Below, in pieces: positions 1 to 8,466 of a DNA stretch of 64,000 bases. The notes under the pieces were generated by a model. The model did not search any database, had not been told where the DNA came from, and saw only the letters and a list, made by a program, of their open reading frames with translations. The position numbers and the translations under genes are program-made. Origin of the DNA: Sporosarcina beigongshangi (GTDB taxonomy: Bacteria; Actinomycetota; Actinomycetes; Actinomycetales; Micrococcaceae); NCBI RefSeq assembly GCF_016820535.1, contig NZ_JADHDY010000002.1, forward strand, positions 62,001 through 126,000. The letters run 5' to 3'. Within the stretch, counting starts at the first letter, position 1. Each line of letters starts with the position of its first letter.

Positions 1-1569
1 GCCCTGCAAGTACCGCAAAGACCCGTCACGCAGCGCGGTACCCACCGTGGACGGAGTGGCGGCCGGCGCGGAGGCGGGAGCGAGCCCGAAGCTGAGCTGC
101 CCGGGCGCCCCTGCCTGGGAGGATTCGTGGCTGAGTGCATCCAGTACGGACTCGGCGCGGATGTGCTCCGCGGCAGTGGCCCTGGCGTGCGTGGCCGCCG
201 AGGCGCGGACCTTCGTGGCGAGTGCCGGCGCCGTCAATCCGCCGGTCCCTGCCACCAGTTTGCTGGTGAGCACGAGCCGGGCGAAGCGGAAGGAGTGGGC
301 GCGGATCTGTTCGCGGGTGCCTAGCGAAGCTGCAAGGTCACCAACCACATCCGTGCTGGCAGCAGGGTCCAGGGCCGTACCTGAGAGGTCGGCCACCATG
401 GTCCAGCGATCGGCAATGTTCACGTGCGCCGCGGCATCCCCCAGCACCCAAAGCGCCTGGGCCTGGCGGGGCCGCGAGGGGACCAGCCCCGGTGGCAGCC
501 GGACCATGGCCCGGACTCGGCCGGAGCGCAGGATGTCCGAGCGGATGGCCTCGGCCTCACGATCATGAGTCGTGCGCGCCAGGGCGTCCACAAGGACCGC
601 TGCCGGGGCCAGGATGACGGCGGACGAGTGCGCGTCCAGCCCCAGCAGGATCTCGTCGACGGCCGACAGGATCGCGGCCGGGTCCATGGACGGCTGCACG
701 GGGGAGGGGAACTGGGCCAGCCGGATGGTGGGTGCTGACAAGCTGGCCGGGGCGTTGTTGGCCACGTACAGGTTGTCGCGGAAACGTCCGTGCACCCGCA
801 TGCGGCGGCGGGCCAGCCGGGCCGCATCGTTCTCCAGCGAACCGACGCAGAGCGTCCCTTCCGCGGCCTCGCCCAAAATGTCGGCAACGTGCAGCAGTAG
901 GTCGCCGCCGCCATCGTCCATGAAAACCGCCGGGCTGCCGCTGCCTGCAGCCAGCTCGACGGCGGTTGCGGCCACGAGGTCGACGGCAGCCGGGGCGAGC
1001 AGGGTGTCCGCGTGGACGGCCGGTGCGGCTCGGAAGCGGTCGCGGAGCAGCACCTCAAATGCGGCCGCGGAGGTGTAGGAGGCATCCGCGAGGAGGTCGG
1101 CGAAGGCGGCGAGGGGGAGCAGCTCCGGACCCAGCGCCTCGAGTTCGCTCAGGAGGAAGTTGTCGTCGGGGTCGATCTCGTCGGCGGTGTCCAGGAGGTC
1201 GTCGGCGTCCTGGCCGGCCAGGTCCGTGTCCGTCAGCGCACGCAGGGCCAGCAGCGCCGTGAGTGCTGTGAAGTGGGTGGTCTTGGTTTCCGGGCCCAGG
1301 GGTGCGGAGAACGCCGCCGCGTCTGCCGCCGCGTGCGGGTTGTTGCCGCGGCCCGTGGTGGCCAGCCAGTCGGTGACGGCGGAGGTGCTGAACAGTTCCT
1401 GCCGGCCGTTGCGGGCCACGGGGGCGGGGAAGGGACTGGCCGTGTTCTTGCTGCGCGATCGCCACATGGTGACCACCGGGCGTTGGACCTGGGCGAGCTG
1501 GGCAATGTCGGACAGGGTGATCTGCAACTGGCCATGAGGCTGCGGCTTCTGCCTTGCTCTGGCGGCCAT
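1..1569 (-). CDS. Degenerate N-6 DNA methylase-like protein (5' part, runs off window)
   Basis: The reverse-strand frame is open from an ATG at 1569 to the window edge, giving 523 codons with no stop. The N-terminus (residues about 18-60) resembles a small helix-turn-helix region with an IAQLAQVQRPVVTMWRSR segment, like the DNA-binding start of actinobacterial HsdM-type N-6 methylases. Residues about 180-250 follow the methylase fold, but the expected DPxCGxG-type motif reads FMDDGGGDLLL and no NPPF/NPPY catalytic tetrapeptide is visible (VANNAP lies near that place). Residues about 290-370 match the C-terminal methylase pattern, with IRSDILRSGRVRAMVRLPPGL then ALWVLGD. I infer a methylase-derived protein that has probably lost AdoMet chemistry and may only bind DNA. 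Family assignment rests on pattern memory. Confidence 0.6.
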   Translation of the reverse strand, partial: MAARARQKPQPHGQLQITLSDIAQLAQVQRPVVTMWRSRSKNTASPFPAPVARNGRQELFSTSAVTDWLATTGRGNNPHAAADAAAFSAPLGPETKTTHFTALTALLALRALTDTDLAGQDADDLLDTADEIDPDDNFLLSELEALGPELLPLAAFADLLADASYTSAAAFEVLLRDRFRAAPAVHADTLLAPAAVDLVAATAVELAAGSGSPAVFMDDGGGDLLLHVADILGEAAEGTLCVGSLENDAARLARRRMRVHGRFRDNLYVANNAPASLSAPTIRLAQFPSPVQPSMDPAAILSAVDEILLGLDAHSSAVILAPAAVLVDALARTTHDREAEAIRSDILRSGRVRAMVRLPPGLVPSRPRQAQALWVLGDAAAHVNIADRWTMVADLSGTALDPAASTDVVGDLAASLGTREQIRAHSFRFARLVLTSKLVAGTGGLTAPALATKVRASAATHARATAAEHIRAESVLDALSHESSQAGAPGQLSFGLAPASAPAATPSTVGTALRDGSLRYLQG

Positions 1570-1670
1570 GCGGATCTCCTTGTTTGCTCGTGCGCCTGTT
1601 CCTGCGGCGGTTACGTGTGGGTTCAGTAGTTGATTGAGCCGCGTCCCGGCGGCACGGCACGACGAACGCC

Positions 1671-1782
1671 TGTGTGGAATAAGCATAATCCACATGTGGA
1701 TAAATCCTGTGGATATGTTGATAACCCGGGTTATCAGTAACTTCCTTCGAATCTTGCACGTGGAGCAATAGTGTCTTCCACA
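1671..1782. promoter_or_regulatory. Cluster of DnaA-box-like 9-mers with an 18-bp palindrome
   Basis: The 328-nt space between the methylase-like gene and the next forward gene contains TGTGGATAA at 1695-1703, a perfect reverse-complement DnaA box. Near matches are TAATCCACA (1686-1694), TGTGGATAT (1708-1716) and TCTTCCACA (1774-1782). The first two form the palindrome ATCCACATGTGGAT. At 1719-1736 lies a perfect 18-bp palindrome, TGATAACCCGGGTTATCA. The stretch is clearly more AT-rich than its surroundings. It could be a DnaA titration or regulatory site, an operator, or a relic replication origin. No dnaA, dnaN or rep gene is nearby. Confidence 0.5.
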
Positions 1783-1897
1783 GAGCGTTGAACCGGTGAG
1801 CCGGTGCGGGCTCGCAGGTATTGGAGGTTTGCCGGGCCGGCTGTTGGGGGTGGTCCGGATGCTTCCAGGGATCAACTTTTGAGAACGAGGAACAGCC

Positions 1898-2410
1898 ATG
1901 AGCCACCCTGATAATTTGCAAGTGCCGCCACCGCCCGACGTTGACCGGGGGCGCAGCACGCCGTCCCTGCCGCCGGGAGTCCCGCCAGCGCCGCCGGCAA
2001 AGGGCCGCAAGCCGCTCTACTTTGGCCTGGGCGGGCTGGCCGTTGGGCTGGTTGTTGGCGTGGTGTCCGGCACCGCAGGTATTGCAATCGGCGGTGCCTT
2101 GGCGCAGTCCAGTGCGATTCCCCAGGCGGTCGAGGCATGTTTCGCGACTGATATGGAAGGCGTGTCCGCCATGGACGACGGACAGAGCCTGAACATGCAA
2201 ACAGCGGGGAACGACTCTTCCGGGACCACCATCACCACAGTGGTTTGTGTCTTGGACGAACTTGGTGCGCCCCAGAGCCTCTACAGCAAGATCGATTCGA
2301 CCCGGGCGCTGGACGGCACCAAGTCCGCGGAGTGGCCCGGCTTCACTGCCTCGTGGTCCTATCACCCGGACAGTGGGCTCAACGTCATTGTGGAAACCGC
2401 CGCCAAGTAG
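1898..2410 (+). CDS. Proline-rich single-span membrane protein, function unknown
   Basis: This is a 170-residue protein. The ATG at 1898 is preceded by GAGGAA at good spacing. Residues 1-37 are Pro/Gly/Lys-rich and probably cytoplasmic. Residues about 39-68 form one hydrophobic glycine-rich helix (YFGLGGLAVGLVVGVVSG), and the remaining 100 residues are probably outside, with two cysteines (in EACFA and VVCVL) that could form a disulfide. It is the first of four forward genes (to 4200) that share a layout of basic Pro-rich tail, membrane span and small external domain. I do not recognise a named family for the external part. Confidence 0.7.
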   Translation: MSHPDNLQVPPPPDVDRGRSTPSLPPGVPPAPPAKGRKPLYFGLGGLAVGLVVGVVSGTAGIAIGGALAQSSAIPQAVEACFATDMEGVSAMDDGQSLNMQTAGNDSSGTTITTVVCVLDELGAPQSLYSKIDSTRALDGTKSAEWPGFTASWSYHPDSGLNVIVETAAK

Positions 2411-2435
2411 AGCAGCACCCAAAGAAGGAAATGAC

Positions 2436-2600
2436 ATGAGCGAGCAAGACCCGCACGTGGCGGCTGGCGTTCCCTGGCGGACCCTTTTCCCGGTCCCGCT
2501 GCCGGAGGCCGTGGACACTGTCGGCCCTGAGCATGCCGGGCCCCCACCAGATGAAGCGGCCGATGACGCGGCCACCAGAGGACAAAGGCAAGGACAATGA
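2436..2600 (+). CDS. Small 54-residue ORF coupled to the next gene
   Basis: The ATG at 2436 has a strong ribosome binding site (GAAGGA, about 7 nt upstream). The frame ends with a TGA that overlaps the ATG of the following gene (ATGA at 2597-2600). The peptide starts MSEQDPHVAAGVPWRTLFPV and is acidic and Pro/Ala-rich, without a membrane span or recognisable motif. The start signal and the 4-nt stop/start overlap argue for real translation. It may be a small partner of the neighbouring membrane proteins or a leader that couples translation of the next gene. No function can be assigned. Confidence 0.55.
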   Translation: MSEQDPHVAAGVPWRTLFPVPLPEAVDTVGPEHAGPPPDEAADDAATRGQRQGQ

Positions 2601-3322
2601 AGATTTCAAAAGCCACCGACATGCGGGCGCCGGAGCGACAGGCAGAGAACCCGCTGCCCAACGTGGCCGGACCCCAGACAGGCGGGTCCATCCCGGCCAA
2701 ACCAATCCCGGCCAAACCAAACCCGGCCGGGCCAAAGCCGGCCAAGCCCAAGCGCAGGGGAAGGGCCGCGCTCGCGGTGCTGGCCGCCGTCGTACTGTTT
2801 GGGGCAGGTTTCCTCACCGCGACCGCGACGGCCGACCCGACCGGCAGCGACGAATACCTTGCGCTGGCAGCCGACCAGCAGCGGCTCATCAGCGACAAGA
2901 AGGCCCTAGAAAAGACCGTTGCGGGTCAGGGGGAGCAGCTGGTCACGCTGCAGGGGGAGATCATCGGGAGGGAGGACGCCGTGGAGGCGCAGGCAGCCGA
3001 GGTGAAGAAGAAGGACGAGGCGCTGGCGAGCCGCGAAGCCGCCGTGAAGAAGCGCGAGGAAGCGGTGGCGGGGGCCGAGGCGAAGCAGGCAGCGAACACG
3101 ATCGGGGACGGCATGTGGGTCGTGGGCACGGACATTGAACCCGGCGTCTACAAGGCGAAGGCCGACGTGGGGGCGCGCTGCTACTGGGCGATTCTTGCCA
3201 GTGGCACCAACGGCGACGACATCATCACCAACGACATTCCCGGCGGTGGGACGCCCTCCGTGACGCTCGCGGTGGGGCAGGACTTCAAGTCCAGCCGCTG
3301 CGGCCAGTGGATCAAGCAGTAG
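2597..3322 (+). CDS. Membrane-anchored coiled-coil protein with a C-terminal ligand-binding-like domain
   Basis: The protein has 241 residues. Residues 1-54 form a Pro/Lys-rich tail with repeated IPAKP/NPAGP units. Residues about 57-80 form one membrane span (ALAVLAAVVLFGAGFLTA). Residues about 88-165 are a heptad-like coiled coil rich in Glu, Lys and Ala. The last 75 residues begin GDGMWVVGTDIEPGVYKA and contain CYWAIL and a second Cys near the end. This small domain is common at the C-termini of actinobacterial surface and lipoproteins, but I know no established ligand for it. The start overlaps the stop of the 54-residue ORF upstream, so the two are probably translationally coupled. An envelope location is inferred. 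Confidence 0.7.
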   Translation: MKISKATDMRAPERQAENPLPNVAGPQTGGSIPAKPIPAKPNPAGPKPAKPKRRGRAALAVLAAVVLFGAGFLTATATADPTGSDEYLALAADQQRLISDKKALEKTVAGQGEQLVTLQGEIIGREDAVEAQAAEVKKKDEALASREAAVKKREEAVAGAEAKQAANTIGDGMWVVGTDIEPGVYKAKADVGARCYWAILASGTNGDDIITNDIPGGGTPSVTLAVGQDFKSSRCGQWIKQ

Positions 3323-3435
3323 CCCCGGGCACTGCAATTCATGGCGCGGGCCGGCCGACAACCTGCCCGACACATCAACACTTTTACCAACAATGACCGG
3401 CACCGGCGGCTCCGCCATGCCCGAAAGGAATCATC

Positions 3436-4200
3436 ATGACGCACGAAATGTACTCCCCGACACCCGAGCAGGTGCTCAACCACCCGGGCAAGCCGGCAGC
3501 AGTCGGCCAGCCGAAGTCCTTTGTGGCGGCATGGCTGCTCTCACTGTTCCTTGGCCTGTTCGGTGTTGACCGTTTCTACCTGGGCAAGGTGGGCACCGGG
3601 CTGCTGAAGCTGTTCACGCTGGGCGGGATTGGCATCTGGGTGCTGGTTGACCTGGTGATCATCCTGGCCGGGAAGCAGACCGACAAGGCAGGAAACCCCT
3701 TGGCCGGCTACGCCAAGAACAAGGTGGTGGCCATTGTGGTGACTGTGGCGTTGCTGCTGGTGGGCGGGATCGGCAATGCCGTGAAGTCTTCCGGTTCGAC
3801 TCCCGTCGCGGAGGTGGGCATTGAGGCGCCTGCGAAGCCCGCGGAGAAGGTGCCCGCCGTCGAGCAGCCCGTTGAGAAGCCGGCGGCCGAGGCGAAGTGG
3901 GTTGAGGTGGTGTCCCTGGGCGGCACGGCGGACCAGGCAAGTCAGGTATTTGCCCTGTCCGGCAAGGAGACGCGCCTCGTGTACGAGTTCACCGGGGCCC
4001 CGGAGGAACTCGCCGTGGGCGCAATCTACCTGGAGAAGGAAGGAACTGACATCATGGTGGACGGCGGCATCCCAGTGGTCATGATGAGCAAGCCCGAGTC
4101 CAACACCACCGCCGTACACAAGAAGGCCGGCAACTACTTTCTGGACGTGAAGGCCGCCAACTTTGAGTCCTGGACCGTTCGGATCGAGGAGAAGCAGTAG
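3436..4200 (+). CDS. TM2 domain membrane protein
   Basis: The protein has 254 residues, and AAGGAA precedes the ATG at 3436. Residues about 27-80 match the TM2 domain: two membrane helices joined by a short turn with the DRFYLGK motif (LGLFGVDRFYLGKVGTGLLK). A third hydrophobic stretch (about 95-112, VVAIVVTVALLLVGGI) follows, then a Pro/Glu/Ala linker (117-153) and a roughly 100-residue C-terminal domain starting KWVEVVSL that resembles small beta-sandwich domains of actinobacterial surface proteins. TM2 domains are widespread but their role in bacteria is not settled. It is the last of the small-membrane-protein set and is followed by a strong terminator. Confidence 0.8.
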   Translation: MTHEMYSPTPEQVLNHPGKPAAVGQPKSFVAAWLLSLFLGLFGVDRFYLGKVGTGLLKLFTLGGIGIWVLVDLVIILAGKQTDKAGNPLAGYAKNKVVAIVVTVALLLVGGIGNAVKSSGSTPVAEVGIEAPAKPAEKVPAVEQPVEKPAAEAKWVEVVSLGGTADQASQVFALSGKETRLVYEFTGAPEELAVGAIYLEKEGTDIMVDGGIPVVMMSKPESNTTAVHKKAGNYFLDVKAANFESWTVRIEEKQ

Positions 4201-4227
4201 CAGCGGTGGCTGCCTGATGCTTAAAGC

Positions 4228-4267
4228 GGCTGCGGCCGGAACACCCGTGGGTGTTCCGGCCGCAGCC
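4228..4267. terminator. Strong bidirectional hairpin between convergent genes
   Basis: A perfect 19-bp inverted repeat (4228-4246 and 4249-4267, arms starting GGCTGCGGCCGG) has only two bases between its arms. It lies between the stop of the TM2 gene (4200) and the stop of the reverse-strand fucosidase (4291), so it can terminate both. There is no long T-run, as is usual for actinobacterial terminators. Confidence 0.85.
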
Positions 4268-4290
4268 TTCATGCTGTTGGTGCCGTGTTG

Positions 4291-7200
4291 CTATTCGCAG
4301 GACGGGCCGTAGCCCTTGCCCTTTCCGTTGCCGTTCCCCGTGCCATTGCCAAGGCCCTGTCCCTGGCCCTTGCCGTTGGTGCCGGCGCCGGCTGCGTTTT
4401 CATTCTTGTTGTCGCAACCGGGGTTGCCCGCGCCGGGCTCCCCGGTGGGAGGGGTCGTCTCCGCTGCGAGAACCTGCAGCGCGGCCGTTGCCGAGAGTTC
4501 GCCCTGGACGGCGGCGATCTCGTAACTGCCGGCTTCGGTGGCTGCCGGGATGGCGATCGTGATGCTGGCGGCACCCTCGCCGTCGGTGGTGGCGGTGCCC
4601 AGGCTGGCCGCGCCGGGGCGCAGCTCAACCGTGACGTCCTGGTTCGGGGCGAAGCCGGTCAGGGAGACGGTCGTTGATTTACCGGCAGTGACCGTTGCGT
4701 CCCCGAGCGCGATTTCAGGTGCGTACTCGACCGGAGTTTCCGGCAGGTCGACAACCCAGCCTTGGGCGGCGCGCTTGGCGAAGGTCTCAGCCAGCGGCTT
4801 GCCGCCGACCAGCGGCGCTGCACCGTCGCCGTAGCTGGTGACAGTGATGGGATCCTCCGCCGTGCCGTAGCCCCAGAACGGGGTGGTTGACGCTTCACAG
4901 TCGGTGCCGGCCTTGAAATGAATCGTTGCGCCGGTGGCGATTTCAAGCTGGCGGAACTGCTCCATGGAGTTCAACGGGCGCTCCTGCGTTCCCGTGCCGG
5001 CAACAGGTGCCGTGCAGTCAACATACACGTCCATGGCCGGGGCCGGCGCAGCGGCCAGGGTCCCGTACAGCGAGATGTTGGACAGGTGCGCCGGAGCCCG
5101 CGTTTCGTTGATGGTCACGCGGAATTCCTGCGCCGTGACGGCGGCATTGAACTTCAGGATGCGCTTGACACCGATGGTGCCGCCGTTGGCCACGACGGAC
5201 CAGACCCCGTTGACCTTGGCCTCCACCGTGAACTTCTCCACACTCTGGCCGTGTTCCAACGTGTGCTCGCTCAGCGAGATGTTGCTGATTGCCTGGGGCG
5301 AGCCGAGGTCAATTGAGACGGCGGAGCCTGCATCGAGGGCCTGGGCAGCCCCGGTGCGGGCATTGTCATCGGTGAGCAGCGCCGTCGTTTCTCCGGCGAT
5401 GGTGGCAGGCTGCCCGAGCGCAAGGTCATTGCTGAACGCCTTCTCGCGCTCGGCCTTGAAGCCCTCCAGCGCCGTGACCGACGCCGGCGCAAACTTGCCC
5501 GTGGTGGTGGGCGGAACGTTGAGCAGCAGCACGGAGTTGCGGCCAACGGACTGGTAGTACTTGGTCATCATTTCCGCGGGCTGCTTGGGCGCGTCATTGG
5601 GGTGGGCGAACCAGCCCTGGGTCAGCTTCATGTCCGCCTCGCCCGGCCACCAGTGGAGGCTGTTGGACTGGCCGTTCTTGACCGCCGTGAGCAGCGACGA
5701 GCGCGACCCCAGGGCATCGGACCCCTCTGTGGCGATGGGCGAGATCTTGCCGCCATCGGTGGGGCGGCTGATGGGCAGCACGCCCCATTCGTTCTCGCGG
5801 GCCACGCCCTGCTCGTTGCCGATCCAGCGCACGTCATTGCCGCCAACCGCCACGACGGATTGCGGCTGCAGCTTGGCGATCATGTCGTAGAACGCCGGGT
5901 AGTCGTAGAACTCCTGCTTGCCCGTGTTGCCCTGGGCGCCGTCGAACCAGACTTCATCCACCTGCCCGTACTGGGTGAGGATTTCGTAGAGCGTGTTCAG
6001 GAAGAAGGCGCCGTAGTCCGTGGCCTGGTACTTGAAGGTGGGGATGTCCTTGCCGGCGCGGTCGTCGCCGGGGACGAGGGTGGGGATGGTGCGTTCGCTC
6101 TTGGGGCTGCCGTTGCCGAACACGCCGCCGACTTCCTGGTTGGAGTCGGCCGGGGACATGTACAGGCCTACCTTCATGCCGTACTTGTGCGCCGCGTCGG
6201 TGAACTCCTTCACAACATCGCCCTTGCCGTCCTTCCACGGCGAAGATGCCACGGTGTAGTCGGTGTAGCGGGAGGGGTAGGACATAAAGCCGTCGTGGTG
6301 CTTGACGGTCAGGACTGCATAGCGGAAGCCGTTGTCGCGCAGGGTCTTGACCCAGCTGTCGGCGTCGAAGTCAGTCGGGTTGAAGCGGGCAGGATCCTCG
6401 GTGCCGTGGCCCCACTCCTGGTCGTAGAAGGTGTTGATGCCGAAGTGGATGAAGGCCGTCTGGCGGGATTCCTGCCACTCCTGCTGTGCCACGGTGGGGC
6501 GGACCAGGGCGGACTTGGCCAGGATGTTGGCTTCGCAGTCACCTGTGCTCACGGAAACGTAGTTGGCCGGGTCAACCAGCAGCGGCTCGCAGACCACGGG
6601 TTCTCCCGGGGCGAGGTCCTGGTACTTGATGGCGGCGGGATCGTAGCCGTCCACCAGGGCGGCGAAGCGGGTCTTGTCCAGGGAGCCCTGGAATGCACGG
6701 GTGGGCGCGGCTTCCTTGACCTCGGCGCCAAAGGTGGCGGTCGACGTCGAACCTGGGTTGCGCACGGACTGCTCACCCTTGACGGTGGTCAGCATCTTGC
6801 CGTCCATGCCGCCGATGAGCTCTGCGGTGCCGTCGGCCTTGGGCGTGTAGGCCATGGAAAAGGTGTGCGGCTTGCCGGCCTCGGGCAGCGGTGTGGATGC
6901 CGAATAGCTCTTCCACGACCCGCTGGCGTTGGAGCTGAAGCCGTACTCAAAGGCGGTGCCGGTGCTGTTGTAGCGGGCAAAAAGATTGCCGCCGACGGCG
7001 ATGACCGGCGCCTGGGCCCTCTGGGTGGCGGCGGGCGTGAAGACGGCCTCCGCCACGAATCCCTTGTCCAAGGTGGTGGTGCCAAGGGCGAAGTCGGCCG
7101 CCTTGAAGGCCAGGCCGTCAGTCGGCGAGGACAACGTGGCCTTGCCGCCAGACACGGTCTCGGTGCCTGAGGTGCGGGTGAGCGTGCCGGCCAGGGTCTC

Positions 7201-8088
7201 GGATTCGGCGGGGACGTAGGCGTTGCCGTTGAAACTGCCGTCGTAGGCCACATCCATCAGGTCAATGGAGGCCGGTTTTGGCTGGTACTCAAACTTCTCA
7301 GCATCGAAGCCGCCGGAAGCCTTGGCGAGCCGGATGGCGTGGAGCATGCCGGTGAAGCCGCGGTCGGTGCCCCCGGAGTTCACCTCGTAGCCGAAGCCGA
7401 ACATGGAACCGAGGTTGGCGGCGTTGCCGGCCGGGGCGGAGGCTGTCACCGGTGGCAGCACCTCGCCGTCGAGCATGAGAGTGAGCGTGGCTCCCGAACC
7501 GGTGGGCAGATATTGGAAGGAGAGGGAATGCTCCTTGTTAAGTGCGGGATATGGGACGGCGGCCTTGTTGGAGGTCCAGCGGCCGCCGGACTGTGAATCA
7601 AATCCGTAGCGCAGTTCGTTGTTTTGCGCGCGGATGTAGATATTGCCGCCGGCGGAGAAGACGGTGGACATTTCCGCGCTGCCAGTGGGAGTGAGCGTCA
7701 ATTCGCCCAGGAACCCCTGATCGGCGGTGGCTGCGCCCGTGGTCATGTCGGTCGGTGCATAGCGGATGCCCTGGGGCCCGCCGGCCAGCCGGACACCCTC
7801 AAGGGGTACCTGCTCCTCGTTGCCGTTGACCCGGTTCAGCACGCCGTGCATGATTTCGTCGCCAGTGGTGGTGTATGCAGTGGTTCCGACCAGCGAGCCG
7901 CCGAAACCGACGTTCAACGAGTCGCCTGCGGCTGCCTGGGCGCCGGCGCCGGGAACCATCAAGGCCCCCATCAGGCTCAGCGTGGCCAGTCCGGCCAGTG
8001 CCGTGGACTTCCTTGTATGGTGGGGATTCCCCGGAGCTGTCGGCCGGGACCCCTCCCCGTTTTTTGGATGACTGCTTGCGATATGCAT
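4291..8088 (-). CDS. Secreted multidomain alpha-L-fucosidase (GH29)
   Basis: The protein has 1265 residues and a signal peptide (about 28-53, ending GAGAQAAAG). Two LamG/concanavalin-like sandwich domains follow (about 55-260 and 275-490). The GH29 catalytic barrel (about 525-890) carries FIHFGINTFYDQEWG, TVKHHDGF and the nucleophile segment VDEVWFDGAQG, with Asp at about 716. An F5/8 type C-like domain (about 905-1030) follows. A short segment starting MDVYVDCTAPVAGTGTQ resembles the opening of a beta-helix domain, then comes an Ig-like domain. The last 45 residues are a Gly/Asn/Lys-rich tail with two cysteines. It probably releases fucose from host or plant glycans outside the cell. No sortase motif is seen. 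The gene stands alone, convergent with the TM2 gene. Confidence 0.9.
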   Translation of the reverse strand: MHIASSHPKNGEGSRPTAPGNPHHTRKSTALAGLATLSLMGALMVPGAGAQAAAGDSLNVGFGGSLVGTTAYTTTGDEIMHGVLNRVNGNEEQVPLEGVRLAGGPQGIRYAPTDMTTGAATADQGFLGELTLTPTGSAEMSTVFSAGGNIYIRAQNNELRYGFDSQSGGRWTSNKAAVPYPALNKEHSLSFQYLPTGSGATLTLMLDGEVLPPVTASAPAGNAANLGSMFGFGYEVNSGGTDRGFTGMLHAIRLAKASGGFDAEKFEYQPKPASIDLMDVAYDGSFNGNAYVPAESETLAGTLTRTSGTETVSGGKATLSSPTDGLAFKAADFALGTTTLDKGFVAEAVFTPAATQRAQAPVIAVGGNLFARYNSTGTAFEYGFSSNASGSWKSYSASTPLPEAGKPHTFSMAYTPKADGTAELIGGMDGKMLTTVKGEQSVRNPGSTSTATFGAEVKEAAPTRAFQGSLDKTRFAALVDGYDPAAIKYQDLAPGEPVVCEPLLVDPANYVSVSTGDCEANILAKSALVRPTVAQQEWQESRQTAFIHFGINTFYDQEWGHGTEDPARFNPTDFDADSWVKTLRDNGFRYAVLTVKHHDGFMSYPSRYTDYTVASSPWKDGKGDVVKEFTDAAHKYGMKVGLYMSPADSNQEVGGVFGNGSPKSERTIPTLVPGDDRAGKDIPTFKYQATDYGAFFLNTLYEILTQYGQVDEVWFDGAQGNTGKQEFYDYPAFYDMIAKLQPQSVVAVGGNDVRWIGNEQGVARENEWGVLPISRPTDGGKISPIATEGSDALGSRSSLLTAVKNGQSNSLHWWPGEADMKLTQGWFAHPNDAPKQPAEMMTKYYQSVGRNSVLLLNVPPTTTGKFAPASVTALEGFKAEREKAFSNDLALGQPATIAGETTALLTDDNARTGAAQALDAGSAVSIDLGSPQAISNISLSEHTLEHGQSVEKFTVEAKVNGVWSVVANGGTIGVKRILKFNAAVTAQEFRVTINETRAPAHLSNISLYGTLAAAPAPAMDVYVDCTAPVAGTGTQERPLNSMEQFRQLEIATGATIHFKAGTDCEASTTPFWGYGTAEDPITVTSYGDGAAPLVGGKPLAETFAKRAAQGWVVDLPETPVEYAPEIALGDATVTAGKSTTVSLTGFAPNQDVTVELRPGAASLGTATTDGEGAASITIAIPAATEAGSYEIAAVQGELSATAALQVLAAETTPPTGEPGAGNPGCDNKNENAAGAGTNGKGQGQGLGNGTGNGNGKGKGYGPSCE

Positions 8089-8466
8089 GAATACAACTTC
8101 CTTGTTGGCAATTCACGGGGCTGTCGAACGGCCTGAGGTGGCGACTCAAAGGGCCCGCGGTTAGACATCGGATGTATCGCGATCAACATACCAGCACAAG
8201 GTCGGTCAATAGTAGGGTTTTTACGAATGTTACGCATAACAGCTCGGAGGGTGAGTGGCCTGTGTTCCATTTCTGGGGAAAGTCATCGGATCAAAGATCG
8301 GGTGTGCGGAGTTTTGAGGCTCTTCCAGCGGATGTCTGCGGATGGCGGGCACACCAAAAAGGACGGCGTTCGCGTAATAGGGGCAGTGGCAAACCACTGG
8401 CCGATTCCGCCAGCACCGTCCATTGAGGAAACAGCCCCGTGCCGGGGCCCCGCAACGCGCTGAAAG
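8089..8466. other. Intergenic region upstream of the fucosidase gene
   Basis: This 378-nt stretch separates the fucosidase start from the 3' end of the next reverse-strand gene. It is less GC-rich than its flanks around 8165-8240, where the fucosidase promoter should lie, but I cannot fix a convincing -35/-10 pair. A short palindrome CAGTGG-N4-CCACTG is at 8384-8399. A 5-bp GC hairpin (GCCCC-GTGCC-GGGGC) at 8434-8448 may help terminate the gene ending at 8467. No convincing coding frame is present. Confidence 0.4.

Noticed and set aside
1671-1782. Chromosomal origin oriC
   Set aside because: No dnaA, dnaN, gyrB or rpmH nearby, and too few boxes for a typical actinobacterial origin.
5602-7170. 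Long open frame antisense to the fucosidase gene
   Set aside because: It is a GC-driven shadow of a clear catalytic domain on the other strand; its translation is low-complexity and Gly/Val/Arg-rich.
8172-8426. Small forward gene in the gap before the PLDc_N gene
   Set aside because: No ribosome binding site, Ser/Arg-rich composition, and it lies over the probable fucosidase promoter region.
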